Source: Mesotoga sp.
GTDB taxonomy: Bacteria; Thermotogota; Thermotogae; Petrotogales; Kosmotogaceae
Direction: 5' to 3'
Length of the DNA: 10,251 nucleotides
NCBI GenBank assembly: GCA_011620045.1
Contig: WOZY01000174.1
Span: 1 to 10,251, forward strand
The notes below the pieces were generated by a model, which did no database searches, was not told the origin of the DNA, and worked only from the letters and a program-made list of their open reading frames with translations. The position numbers were made by a program, and so were the translations under genes. Shown in pieces: positions 1 to 6,818 of the stretch. Position 1 is the stretch's first letter. Each line of letters opens with the position of its first letter.

Positions 1-318
1 GATCTCTACAGTTTTCAGCAATATGAGCTTGCAGGACATGCTTGGCTTCTAGAAACAGACAAGGTCCACTACTCCATTGAGCTTTACACTCATGATTGTA
101 GAGATGAAGAGATGAAAATCTCTCAAGCTACAGTGAAGGTAGTCGAGGGAGAGAATATCAGAGAGATACTCTTCCTACCGCCAGACGACTTGCAGGGATT
201 AGCAAGAAGAGTCAATTATAAAGCAGAAAGAAATGCTTCCCTCTCTTTCATCGCTGAAGTAACCTTTGGCTTTGGAGAGTTGAAAACCGAAGAGGTGAAG
301 ATGAACTACCACTTCTGA
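1..318 (+). CDS. 3' end of an unrecognised protein-coding gene (partial)
   Basis: The frame is open from the first base and ends at TGA 316-318, giving the last 105 residues of a protein that begins outside the window. The internal ATG at 112 is unlikely to be the true start, because the frame upstream of it continues in coding-like sequence (…YELAGHAWLLETDKVHYSIELYT…) and no clear Shine-Dalgarno precedes it. The sequence alternates hydrophobic and polar residues (for example SLSFIAEVTFGFGEL), suggesting a beta-rich domain, with no membrane segment or recognisable catalytic motif. I do not recognise the family. A 70-base gap containing a possible promoter separates it from the next gene, so it probably belongs to an upstream transcription unit. 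No convincing terminator hairpin follows it. Confidence 0.7.
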   Translation, partial: DLYSFQQYELAGHAWLLETDKVHYSIELYTHDCRDEEMKISQATVKVVEGENIREILFLPPDDLQGLARRVNYKAERNASLSFIAEVTFGFGELKTEEVKMNYHF

Positions 319-340
319 TAGCGAGAGTCAAGACTTTTGT

Positions 341-368
341 TTGATTATCTTGCATGCTCAGATACAAT
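341..368 (+). promoter_or_regulatory. Possible sigma-70-type promoter for the methyltransferase/GNAT pair
   Basis: TTGATT (341-346) is followed after 16 bases by TACAAT (363-368), matching the -35 and -10 consensus at 4/6 and 5/6. Transcription would start near 375, giving a leader of only about 14 bases before the TTG start at 389 and leaving the Shine-Dalgarno (378-383) very near the 5' end. This is a motif match only. Transcription could also read through from the upstream gene. Confidence 0.35.
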
Positions 369-388
369 CTCTATAGTAGGTGAGTAGA

Positions 389-1009
389 TTGCAGAGACGA
401 GAATGGCTTGAAGAATATAGAGAAAAAACGCTTGAGCAAACGCCTATCGCCTTCGAGATAGAGAAGGAGAAACTGCAGGATTTCATACTTCGAATGGCGG
501 GCTTTCTTGAAGAGTCAAATATCATCGCAGACTTTGGATGTAACTCCTCGGATTTCTGGCCTCTACTGAGAGACATGAATCTCAGAGTCGTGGGTGTTTC
601 CTGCAATAGAATCGTGAAACAGACAAAGGGTGTCCGAATAATGAACATCGGACTCTCCGATTTCAACTTGCTTGGTATATTTGAAGGGTTCGTGGCAGTT
701 GGAATACTCCAGAGACTTCACCCGGAGTTGTGGTCAAGGACCCTTCTGAAAATAGTAAGGTCTGTCAAGACTAGCGGTGTTGGACTTATCGTTACCGGAG
801 TCAGCGAAGAGGAAGAGGCAAAGACCAGGCATGACTTTCTCAAGAAAAGTGGTCTCCCGGTAGTTGTGGGAGAGTACATAGATGACAATGGTAAATATAA
901 TTTCAAACCACTGAAGAGCTGGTACGATCAGTGGTTGAGAAATGTTGGCTTCTACATTTTTAGAGAGGAAGTGTCGAGAGACTTAGTCTATACTCTTGTA
1001 AGGAAATAA
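389..1009 (+). CDS. Class I SAM-dependent methyltransferase-like protein
   Basis: Encodes 206 residues with a Rossmann-type methyltransferase layout. A helical N-terminus of about 45 residues is followed by motif I (ADFGCNSSDF, about residues 47-56), the second strand (VVGVS), a motif resembling the post-motif II region (FVAVGILQRLHPE) and a later strand (GVGLIVTG). The C-terminal part (SWYDQWLRNVGFYIF…YTLVRK) resembles the end of small SAM methyltransferases. Motif I lacks the usual GxGxG spacing, and the acidic residue normally ending strand 2 is replaced by Ser/Cys, so SAM binding is uncertain and no substrate can be named. I chose TTG 389 because AGGTGA (378-383) lies five bases upstream. 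The alternative GTG at 380 overlaps that Shine-Dalgarno and is preceded by an in-frame TAG (377-379). The gene lies 12 bases before the GNAT gene, so the two are probably co-transcribed. Confidence 0.6.
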   Translation: MQRREWLEEYREKTLEQTPIAFEIEKEKLQDFILRMAGFLEESNIIADFGCNSSDFWPLLRDMNLRVVGVSCNRIVKQTKGVRIMNIGLSDFNLLGIFEGFVAVGILQRLHPELWSRTLLKIVRSVKTSGVGLIVTGVSEEEEAKTRHDFLKKSGLPVVVGEYIDDNGKYNFKPLKSWYDQWLRNVGFYIFREEVSRDLVYTLVRK

Positions 1010-1021
1010 TATGGAGTTTGC

Positions 1022-1792
1022 ATGACTACCGAAGAGATAAGAGTCTATCATTTTGACGACCAATGTCTCCGGAATCAGACTGGATTGCTGCAGGCAAGAA
1101 GTGCGGCTCGCGTTCTAGGACTTAGACTGACCGAACTCAATCTGGTAGAAGCAAGCTCAGATGATCTCGTTTTCTTTCCTTTTTCGTTAGTTCACGGAAA
1201 TTTCAAGATCGCAGGCCCTGTCCCGTCTGGTTTTATTGTTGAGATTGTCACTGGTATGAGGACAGTAGTTCAGCAAAATGAAACGGTTGTTAAACCGTCT
1301 GGAAAGTGCGACAGTCTTAGGCCTTATTCACGAGAGTCGTTGAGGGATGCGTGTAATATCTGTACCAATGGGACCGGTAGAGGAACAGAGGAGAAAATTA
1401 ACTGGTACAGACGCTCCCGGGGAGAAGACAAGGTTTTTGGCTTTGTTTCATATGTCAATGAGAGACCTGTAGCCTTCTGCGAAATGATCCCCTCCTCTTC
1501 TTCTCCCTATTCAATACCGAGGGACGATCGTACAGCATTCATAAGCTGTATATACAACTCTCCCGATGAGCCGCTTGATTTCAGGGGAGAGCTAATTGAT
1601 GAAGTTATCGCTGAAAGTAAGCGTCGCAAATATAAGAGAATCGAGGTGTTGTCTGGAGTCAGAAGCCCATTTCCAAACGGGCCAGCGCGTTTCTTTGAAA
1701 GCAAAGGTTTTTTTGGCGATGAACAACTTCTAGATTCGGTAATCATGCTCTCGGGAAGCGATGAGATTACACTTTTGACAAAAGATCTGTAA
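1022..1792 (+). CDS. GNAT-type acetyltransferase with an extra N-terminal domain
   Basis: Encodes 256 residues. GGAG (1013-1016) lies five bases before the ATG and supports the start. Residues 1 to about 85 form a separate alpha/beta domain (VYHFDDQCLRN…VFFPFSLVHGNFKIAG) that resembles a thioredoxin-like fold without a CxxC active site. Residues from about 100 on look like a GNAT domain of the subgroup with a Cys pair (C111-x2-C114) followed by EEKINWY, then GFVSYVNERPVAFCEM, AFISCIY, a helix after FRGELIDEVI, and a closing PARFFESKGFF. The CoA pyrophosphate loop (LDFRGELI) is degenerate compared with the canonical RxxGxG/A, so catalytic competence is uncertain. The substrate is unknown. It follows the methyltransferase-like gene by 12 bases and probably shares its transcript. 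Confidence 0.6.
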   Translation: MTTEEIRVYHFDDQCLRNQTGLLQARSAARVLGLRLTELNLVEASSDDLVFFPFSLVHGNFKIAGPVPSGFIVEIVTGMRTVVQQNETVVKPSGKCDSLRPYSRESLRDACNICTNGTGRGTEEKINWYRRSRGEDKVFGFVSYVNERPVAFCEMIPSSSSPYSIPRDDRTAFISCIYNSPDEPLDFRGELIDEVIAESKRRKYKRIEVLSGVRSPFPNGPARFFESKGFFGDEQLLDSVIMLSGSDEITLLTKDL

Positions 1793-1823
1793 TTGTTGAA
1801 ACTACCCTGCTTAGAGGTATGAA

Positions 1824-2003
1824 ATGGAATCTTTGCAGAGACTACAGTTGACTTCTCTGAAGCATTTATGGTGGTTCGAAAGTTCCGATTTTCCTCATCC
1901 TCATTTACTAGCGAATAGAGATGGTTTTCCGCAACCTATCAAGATCTCCCTTTTCGATGGCAATTCTGATACTACACAAATACCTCTCTGCTTCCTCCAA
2001 TGA
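1824..2003 (+). CDS. Doubtful small ORF (59 codons) overlapping the tyrA tail antisense
   Basis: The ATG at 1824 is preceded by AGAGGT (1813-1818) with a five-base gap, a reasonable Shine-Dalgarno, and lies 31 bases after the GNAT stop. The frame stops at TGA 2001-2003. The first 28 codons lie in the gap between the convergent units (starting MESLQRLQLTSLKHLWWFE), and the rest is antisense to the end of tyrA. It could be a small third gene of the rightward unit, the remnant of a gene truncated where the aromatic operon now sits, or chance. I recognise no family, and the antisense half has no independent sign of coding. Confidence 0.2.
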   Translation: MESLQRLQLTSLKHLWWFESSDFPHPHLLANRDGFPQPIKISLFDGNSDTTQIPLCFLQ

Positions 2004-2675
2004 AGAAGCGATATTTGGACCATTGAATCTAGCCATATCTAGAACCATATCCATGTTCTGTCTTCCAAGTCTAGAGGTTGAATCGTAACCGGGGCCAGAA
2101 TACTTCTCAACATCTTTGCCGAGTTTCAATACGGCCCCAGAAAGAAAATAGACTGCTTGGCTTACTCTGCTCACTATATAGTCGTGTTTTTCCGGAGATA
2201 GAAATTCTGGTATAGAACCGAGGTCAGCGACGATTTCCAGTACAAGATCCACGTCTTGCTTGGTCGCACACTCTCCCGGCCACAACATGAATGTGCGGCC
2301 ATCGAACATGAATTCATTCCAACCCTCCGGACCTACATTCTCATTGCCGGCCATGGGATGACCGCTGACGAATCTTATCTTCCTTCTGTTGGCGATCGTT
2401 TGGAAAGGCTGCATTACACTGGCGACGTCAACTACTGGTCCTCCAATAGAAGCCGAATTAAGTAACTCTGCCTCGGAACTCATGGGAATAGCGAGTACTG
2501 TGAGATCTACACCCTCGCAAAGACCTGAGCAAACCTCAAAATCCACTCCTCTTTTTCTCAGCATATCATTCGTGTCTCTATTCTTGTCAAACACAGACAG
2601 TTCATGTCCAGCTTTCGATAGCCTTAATGCGATTGAGCCTCCAATAGAACCGGCCCCCACTAACTGAATTCTCAT
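1908..2675 (-). CDS. tyrA: Prephenate dehydrogenase
   Basis: Oxidatively decarboxylates prephenate to 4-hydroxyphenylpyruvate using NAD(P)+, committing carbon to tyrosine. The 255-residue protein starts with a Rossmann dinucleotide loop (GAGSIG, 7-12) and has Asp30 at the end of strand 2, which usually favours NAD. VVDVASV (81-87) is the family's D-x-x-S segment, and SGHPMAG (104-110) carries the conserved catalytic His106. The C-terminal half is helical (from about 155), as in TyrA dimerisation domains. There is no ACT or fused chorismate mutase domain, and it is on the short side for the family. The ATG overlaps the aroH stop (ATGA). AAGGAA upstream can pair with the adjacent TTCCTT, so its Shine-Dalgarno may be partly masked unless the upstream gene is translated. 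It is the last gene of the operon. Confidence 0.92.
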   Translation of the reverse strand: MRIQLVGAGSIGGSIALRLSKAGHELSVFDKNRDTNDMLRKRGVDFEVCSGLCEGVDLTVLAIPMSSEAELLNSASIGGPVVDVASVMQPFQTIANRRKIRFVSGHPMAGNENVGPEGWNEFMFDGRTFMLWPGECATKQDVDLVLEIVADLGSIPEFLSPEKHDYIVSRVSQAVYFLSGAVLKLGKDVEKYSGPGYDSTSRLGRQNMDMVLDMARFNGPNIASSLEEAERYLCSIRIAIEKGDLDRLRKTISIR

Positions 2676-3031
2676 ATAAAGGAATCTTCCTTAAGTACTT
2701 GATCGGGTCTAAGATTCTTTGCGCGACGCAAGTACACGAAATTCTTCGTTTTGGATTCGCAGTGAACTAACACTCTGATAATTCCGTTAGTAGATCCGCC
2801 AAAAGAAGCTTCATAGAGACATAACAGCGCGACATCGCTCTGATTAAATGCCTTTCTAAAAGCAGTTGCTGGATTGTAAGATGTTATGTCATTTGTGACG
2901 GTGAATATGACGGAGTGCAGTTCGGTGATCTCATTCCTTCTGAATATCTCCTCCATAAGCTCTATCACGGAGTCTCGTATCTCTTCCGGGCAATCTGCTT
3001 CAATAGATGTTGCTCCCCTTATAGCTTTCAC
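2672..3031 (-). CDS. aroH: Chorismate mutase, AroH type
   Basis: Converts chorismate to prephenate. The 119-residue protein matches the monofunctional trimeric AroH fold known from Bacillus subtilis rather than the helical AroQ-type mutase. Active-site residues are visible: Arg5 (in AIRGAT), Arg59, Glu74, Arg86 (in GIIRVLV), Tyr100 (in FVYLR) and Arg108 (in LRPD). These correspond to B. subtilis Arg7, Arg63, Glu78, Arg90, Tyr108 and Arg116. The start is GTG at 3031, overlapping the aroQ stop as GTGA, with GGGAGG about seven bases upstream. It supplies the substrate of TyrA, whose gene follows it with an ATGA overlap. Confidence 0.92.
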   Translation of the reverse strand: MKAIRGATSIEADCPEEIRDSVIELMEEIFRRNEITELHSVIFTVTNDITSYNPATAFRKAFNQSDVALLCLYEASFGGSTNGIIRVLVHCESKTKNFVYLRRAKNLRPDQVLKEDSFI

Positions 3032-3480
3032 TTTGTCGCCTCCCGATCTGTTAACGAATTAAGATGTGAAACTGCATATTCTATGGCAAGCAAGTACCCC
3101 TGCAGTCCAAGTCCTGCGATTGTTCCGCTGCATACCGGAGAGATCACCGACTTGCTTCTGAACTCTTCTCTAGCGAAGATGTTTGAGATGTGTACTTCGA
3201 TTTTGATCCCCTTAAACAATTCAAGTGCGTCTCTTAGCGAGTAGCTGTAATGAGTGAGTGCACCGGCATTTATGACAACTGCATCATAGTCAATGTTATG
3301 AATCCTGCCAACAAGCTCTCCTTCGTGATTGGACTGGAACAACTCACTTGAGGCCCCGCTTTCGACGCACTTTCTTTCGACGGCTTCACAAAGCTCATTG
3401 TATGTGAAGTCACCATACAGACTCTTTTCCCTCATTCCAAGCATATTCAGGTTAGGCCCGTTCAATATGAGTATTTTCAT
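3028..3480 (-). CDS. aroQ: 3-Dehydroquinate dehydratase, type II
   Basis: Dehydrates 3-dehydroquinate to 3-dehydroshikimate, the third shikimate step. At 150 residues it has the normal length for the small dodecameric type II enzyme, unrelated to type I AroD. Visible motifs are NGPNLNMLG (7-15), the catalytic-loop tyrosine Tyr22 in SLYG, QSNHEGELV (carrying the conserved Glu), VINAGALTHYS (the usual NPGAYTH block with Ala for Pro), EVHISNIFAREEFR with the conserved His, and a GLGLQGY segment near the C-terminus. The ATG overlaps the aroKB stop as ATGA, so translation is probably coupled. Confidence 0.95.
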   Translation of the reverse strand: MKILILNGPNLNMLGMREKSLYGDFTYNELCEAVERKCVESGASSELFQSNHEGELVGRIHNIDYDAVVINAGALTHYSYSLRDALELFKGIKIEVHISNIFAREEFRSKSVISPVCSGTIAGLGLQGYLLAIEYAVSHLNSLTDREATK

Positions 3481-4964
3481 ACGACCACAGCCAGCAAATC
3501 ATCTAGTCTTACCTTTGCAAATTCAAAGGAACCGGGGGTCCTGACAAGGGGTATCTCTATCTCCATGCTCTCCGAGGTCATCGCCTTCTTGTCATTTCTA
3601 AGCAGTCTTAGAGCATCCTCGACAGGTAGCTGCGGGAAATCCAGACCGACGATTTCGGATAGCGTTTCCGATACTTCTCTGTACACTACCTCATCTATAA
3701 GACCTAGATTTGCGAAGTAGCGCATCTCCCTTTCCAGACCCCACGCCACCGCCATGCCGTGCGAGACTCCGGTTAATGGCTCGTAGAGATGTCCCAATGT
3801 GTGGCCAAGATTCAGAATCCTTCTTATTCCTGTTTCACGCGTATCAATCGCCACTATTCTATCCTTCTGCTTTACGGCTTCTTCCAGCATCTCACTCAGC
3901 GCGCCCAGATTCCTATTCTTCAAGTCTCTGCACTGGCTCTTGAAATTCTCATACCATCGGCCTGTGATGAGAAATATCTTGAAGGCCTCTACCAGGCCTT
4001 CTTCAAACCGGCCTTCGTCCATCGAAAGCGTTACGACTGGATCTATGATGGTCTCATAGGGCATATAGAAGTTGCCGACTACATTCTTGCATCCTTTGAA
4101 ATTAAGCCCATTTTTCCCGCCTATTGAAGCGTCTACTTGAGCTAGAAGAGTCGTCGGATATAGGGTTATTGGAACACCCCTCTTAAATGTCGAGGAAGCG
4201 AATCCAACGAGATCCGTTACCGTTCCTCCACCCGCACCGACCACCATGTCGCTTCTCGAAAGTCCCCGATCCATGAGATACTCATAGATTTCAAAGAGTG
4301 TATGAAATCCCTTTGCCTCTTCACCGTCATCTATGGATAGAGCCGAAGAGGGGATCCATTCGGAAAAGATCCTCTGGACTCTTCTTGAGACTACCGTGTT
4401 CGGCATCCTACCTATGGACTTGAACCCACCCGGTGATATTGAGACAGGGTGAGAACTGCTATTAAGCGTTTTGCTTTCACCAGCGGCAATTTTCATAGAT
4501 ATCGCTGCAACGGTCTCCCACTGGGTCTGGCTCGAAGTATCAACGGACGGGAACTGCTCATAGAGCTCCCTTCGTTCCTCCCAAATTCTGAAGATACTCT
4601 CCTTGCCTTCCTTCAGTAGCGGGCGATCCTTCACACTGACCCTTCTGTAGAGATCTGCTGGCGGAAGTCTGAGATAGACGGTATTTTCTCCCTTCAATAT
4701 CTGACGGTTCTCCTTATCAAGTATTAGACCCCCACCCGTCGAAACGACAATCTCGTCGCTGCGGACGAGCTCTTTCAGAAGGTTCTTCTCCAGTCTTCTG
4801 AATTCTTTCTCACCCTCTTTCTCGAAAATCTCACTTATGCTCATCCCCTTAACTCTTTCGATCTCAGAATCCATGTCTATGAATCCTTTATCGAGAACGG
4901 AAGAGAGGATTCTACCTATCGTGCTCTTCCCCGAACCCATCATCCCAATGAGGAACACTCTCAT
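3477..4964 (-). CDS. aroKB: Fused shikimate kinase / 3-dehydroquinate synthase
   Basis: One 495-residue chain carries two non-consecutive shikimate activities. Residues 1 to about 160 are shikimate kinase: Walker A GMMGSGKST (7-15), DMD (30-32, Asp32 for shikimate), FRRLE (Arg56), GGG (77-79) and the lid DRPLL (Arg114). Residues from about 175 are dehydroquinate synthase: GAGGGTVTDLVGF (243-255), PTTLLAQVDASIGGKNG (270-286), KNVVGNFYMP, and likely metal ligands Glu326, His388 (in NLGHTLGH) and His402. The usual HGEAV reads HGMAV here. The same fusion is known from Thermotoga maritima at nearly the same length. The ATG has GGAGG seven bases upstream, which fixes the start even though it lies 53 bases inside aroC. 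Confidence 0.95.
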   Translation of the reverse strand: MRVFLIGMMGSGKSTIGRILSSVLDKGFIDMDSEIERVKGMSISEIFEKEGEKEFRRLEKNLLKELVRSDEIVVSTGGGLILDKENRQILKGENTVYLRLPPADLYRRVSVKDRPLLKEGKESIFRIWEERRELYEQFPSVDTSSQTQWETVAAISMKIAAGESKTLNSSSHPVSISPGGFKSIGRMPNTVVSRRVQRIFSEWIPSSALSIDDGEEAKGFHTLFEIYEYLMDRGLSRSDMVVGAGGGTVTDLVGFASSTFKRGVPITLYPTTLLAQVDASIGGKNGLNFKGCKNVVGNFYMPYETIIDPVVTLSMDEGRFEEGLVEAFKIFLITGRWYENFKSQCRDLKNRNLGALSEMLEEAVKQKDRIVAIDTRETGIRRILNLGHTLGHLYEPLTGVSHGMAVAWGLEREMRYFANLGLIDEVVYREVSETLSEIVGLDFPQLPVEDALRLLRNDKKAMTSESMEIEIPLVRTPGSFEFAKVRLDDLLAVVV

Positions 4965-6039
4965 CCTTCACCCTCCTTTTTATCGAGCAGAAATCACCAT
5001 TTCCAAATCTTTCGAGAATCGCCTCGAGTAACAAGAGCGAGAGCATAGACTCTCCTACGACTGCAGCCGCCGGAACCGCCGTAGTATCGGAACGAACGTA
5101 AGGAGTCCTTGTCTCATTTAAGTCGCTCAGATCGACGGAAGAGATTCCCCTCCTCAAGGAAGGAATCGGCTTCACGCTTGCCTCAACAACGATTCGTTCG
5201 CCGTTCGATATCCCACCCTCGATACCGCCAGCGTTATTTGTCTTCCTGAAAACTAGCCCGTCTTCAATGTAGAGCTTATCGTGGTATGCGCCTCCTCGAA
5301 GCCTCACATCGGGATTTCCAATGAAGACGCCCTTAACTGAGGGAATCGCCATGAAGTGCTTCCCGATTCTCGAATCGAGTCTTTCAAAGAGACTGCCATA
5401 TCCGCCGGTCCCCGCCGGTATTCCATCGGCGATTACAACGAATCTTCCCCCAAGGGTTTCCCCAAACTCCCTTGCAGTATCGATCTCCTTCAACATCTCT
5501 CGGTAGGCGATTTCATCGTGGCAAAAAAGCGAAGATCCACGATCCCTCGAAACCCATTCTCTCCATGAGGGGCGTTCACAGCTGACGTTTCCGATCGCTA
5601 TGACTGAACTGCACACGGTAATTCCAAGCTCTTGAAGAATCTGGGATGAGACTGAACCGATAGCCATAAGTGCTGCAGTCCATCTCGCACTGCTTCGCTC
5701 TGCATAGACCGCCAGATCATTCAGTTTGTATCTCGTCCACGCAGCATAATCGGAATGTCCGGGCCTTGGGATGCTTCTCACGCTCTTCTCGGCACTGGAA
5801 ATCTTATTCTCTATCTCAATCAGAAGAGGGGCACCAGTCGTAAGGTCCTTCCACAGACCCGACTTCACTATTGACCTGTCCTGCTCGCCCTTCATCCTCT
5901 CTCCCCTGCCATAGCTCTTCTGTCTTCGCTGTAACTGTTTATCTATCTCTTCGATTGAAAGAGAAACACCAGAGGGCAACTCCTCGATAAGCCCGAAGAC
6001 GCCGCTGCCATGAGAGTCTCCGGCTACGGTAAACTTCAT
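4912..6039 (-). CDS. aroC: Chorismate synthase
   Basis: Converts 5-enolpyruvylshikimate 3-phosphate to chorismate using reduced FMN, the last step of the common pathway. The start is ATG 6039, overlapping the aroE stop as ATGA. The 375-residue protein begins MKFTVAGDSHG, as in Thermotoga, with conserved His10, then SYGRGERM, RPGHSDY (His95), AERSSAR (113-119) and RSDTTAVPAAAVVGESM near the C-terminus. The frame is open further upstream, but that region is aroE coding. Two oddities stand out. The second family signature, usually SARETxxRV, reads SARWTAALM. The C-terminus runs 53 bases into aroKB in another frame, giving a tail (about KDESVPHWDDGFGEEHDR) beyond the usual end. Function still seems likely because the rest of the core is intact. 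Confidence 0.93.
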   Translation of the reverse strand: MKFTVAGDSHGSGVFGLIEELPSGVSLSIEEIDKQLQRRQKSYGRGERMKGEQDRSIVKSGLWKDLTTGAPLLIEIENKISSAEKSVRSIPRPGHSDYAAWTRYKLNDLAVYAERSSARWTAALMAIGSVSSQILQELGITVCSSVIAIGNVSCERPSWREWVSRDRGSSLFCHDEIAYREMLKEIDTAREFGETLGGRFVVIADGIPAGTGGYGSLFERLDSRIGKHFMAIPSVKGVFIGNPDVRLRGGAYHDKLYIEDGLVFRKTNNAGGIEGGISNGERIVVEASVKPIPSLRRGISSVDLSDLNETRTPYVRSDTTAVPAAAVVGESMLSLLLLEAILERFGNGDFCSIKRRVKDESVPHWDDGFGEEHDR

Positions 6040-6818
6040 TGCACCACTTCCCAGAACGCCTTTTCGAAGACCTCGCCTGAAGGCAGACCCCAAATTCTGA
6101 GATTCTCGAGAGCCTGGTGAAGCAGCATCTGTCTTCCGTCAAGAACGGTTTCTACTCCACAGCTGTAAGAAAGCTCGATCAAGGGCGTCTTCCAGTAAAT
6201 CAGATCGTAAACGAGGCTCTTACCGTCCAGTTCTTTATAGGTGATCCCCGTTTCCTCTCCATTCATTCCAAGAGAGGAAGCATTAACTATACTCATGCTC
6301 CTCGAAGCAACCTCTCTGATTGACTCAAACGGAAAGACACTCACTTCAAACCGCCCTGGTATCTCGAACTCCTCTTTGATCTTCTCCGACCTGGAAAGCG
6401 TTCTGTTCACGAGTTCTATCCTCTTCACGCCCGCTTTCCTCAAGAAAAAAATCACTGCCCTCGCAGCACCTCCGGCTCCAATAACCATTACAGGCTCCTT
6501 TATCGATCTCTCGAGCAAAGGCTTACCAAAACCTACCCAGTCCGTGTTATACCCCATTCCCTCAAAGACGCAATTTATTGCCGAGAGCGGAGGTTCAACC
6601 TGGCTGACCACGTAAGCGATAACCTTCTCCTTGAAAGGGATGGTAACGTTGAACCCATCGAAATGCTGAACAACTGAAGCTATCTTTTCTGCGAATTCTT
6701 CTGGAAGAATGTCAACCGCTTCGTAAGTTGCATCGATGCTCATTCTTTCGAAAAACCGTCCGTAAATGGCCGGCGATAGACTGTGGGAAACTGGATGTCC
6801 AATTATGCATAACCTCAC
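6036..6818 (-). CDS. aroE: Shikimate dehydrogenase
   Basis: Reduces 3-dehydroshikimate to shikimate with NADPH. The 260-residue protein shows the shikimate-binding SHSLSP (11-16), FNVTIPFKE (56-64, catalytic Lys63), GYNTDWVGF (89-97, catalytic Asp93), the nucleotide loop GAGGAARA (114-121), VNRT (137-140, typical of NADP binding) and a QALENLRIWG block near the C-terminus. I chose GTG 6818, which overlaps the aroA stop (GTGA) and has GGAGG seven bases upstream. The resulting start MRLCIIGHPV matches the family's usual beginning. A TTG at 6824 is in frame but lies one base from the Shine-Dalgarno. Confidence 0.94.
   Translation of the reverse strand: MRLCIIGHPVSHSLSPAIYGRFFERMSIDATYEAVDILPEEFAEKIASVVQHFDGFNVTIPFKEKVIAYVVSQVEPPLSAINCVFEGMGYNTDWVGFGKPLLERSIKEPVMVIGAGGAARAVIFFLRKAGVKRIELVNRTLSRSEKIKEEFEIPGRFEVSVFPFESIREVASRSMSIVNASSLGMNGEETGITYKELDGKSLVYDLIYWKTPLIELSYSCGVETVLDGRQMLLHQALENLRIWGLPSGEVFEKAFWEVVQ

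Noticed and set aside
6040..6093. Longer aroC start at 6093
   Set aside because: The added residues are aroE coding in another frame. ATG 6039 overlaps the aroE stop as ATGA and begins with the family's conserved N-terminus.
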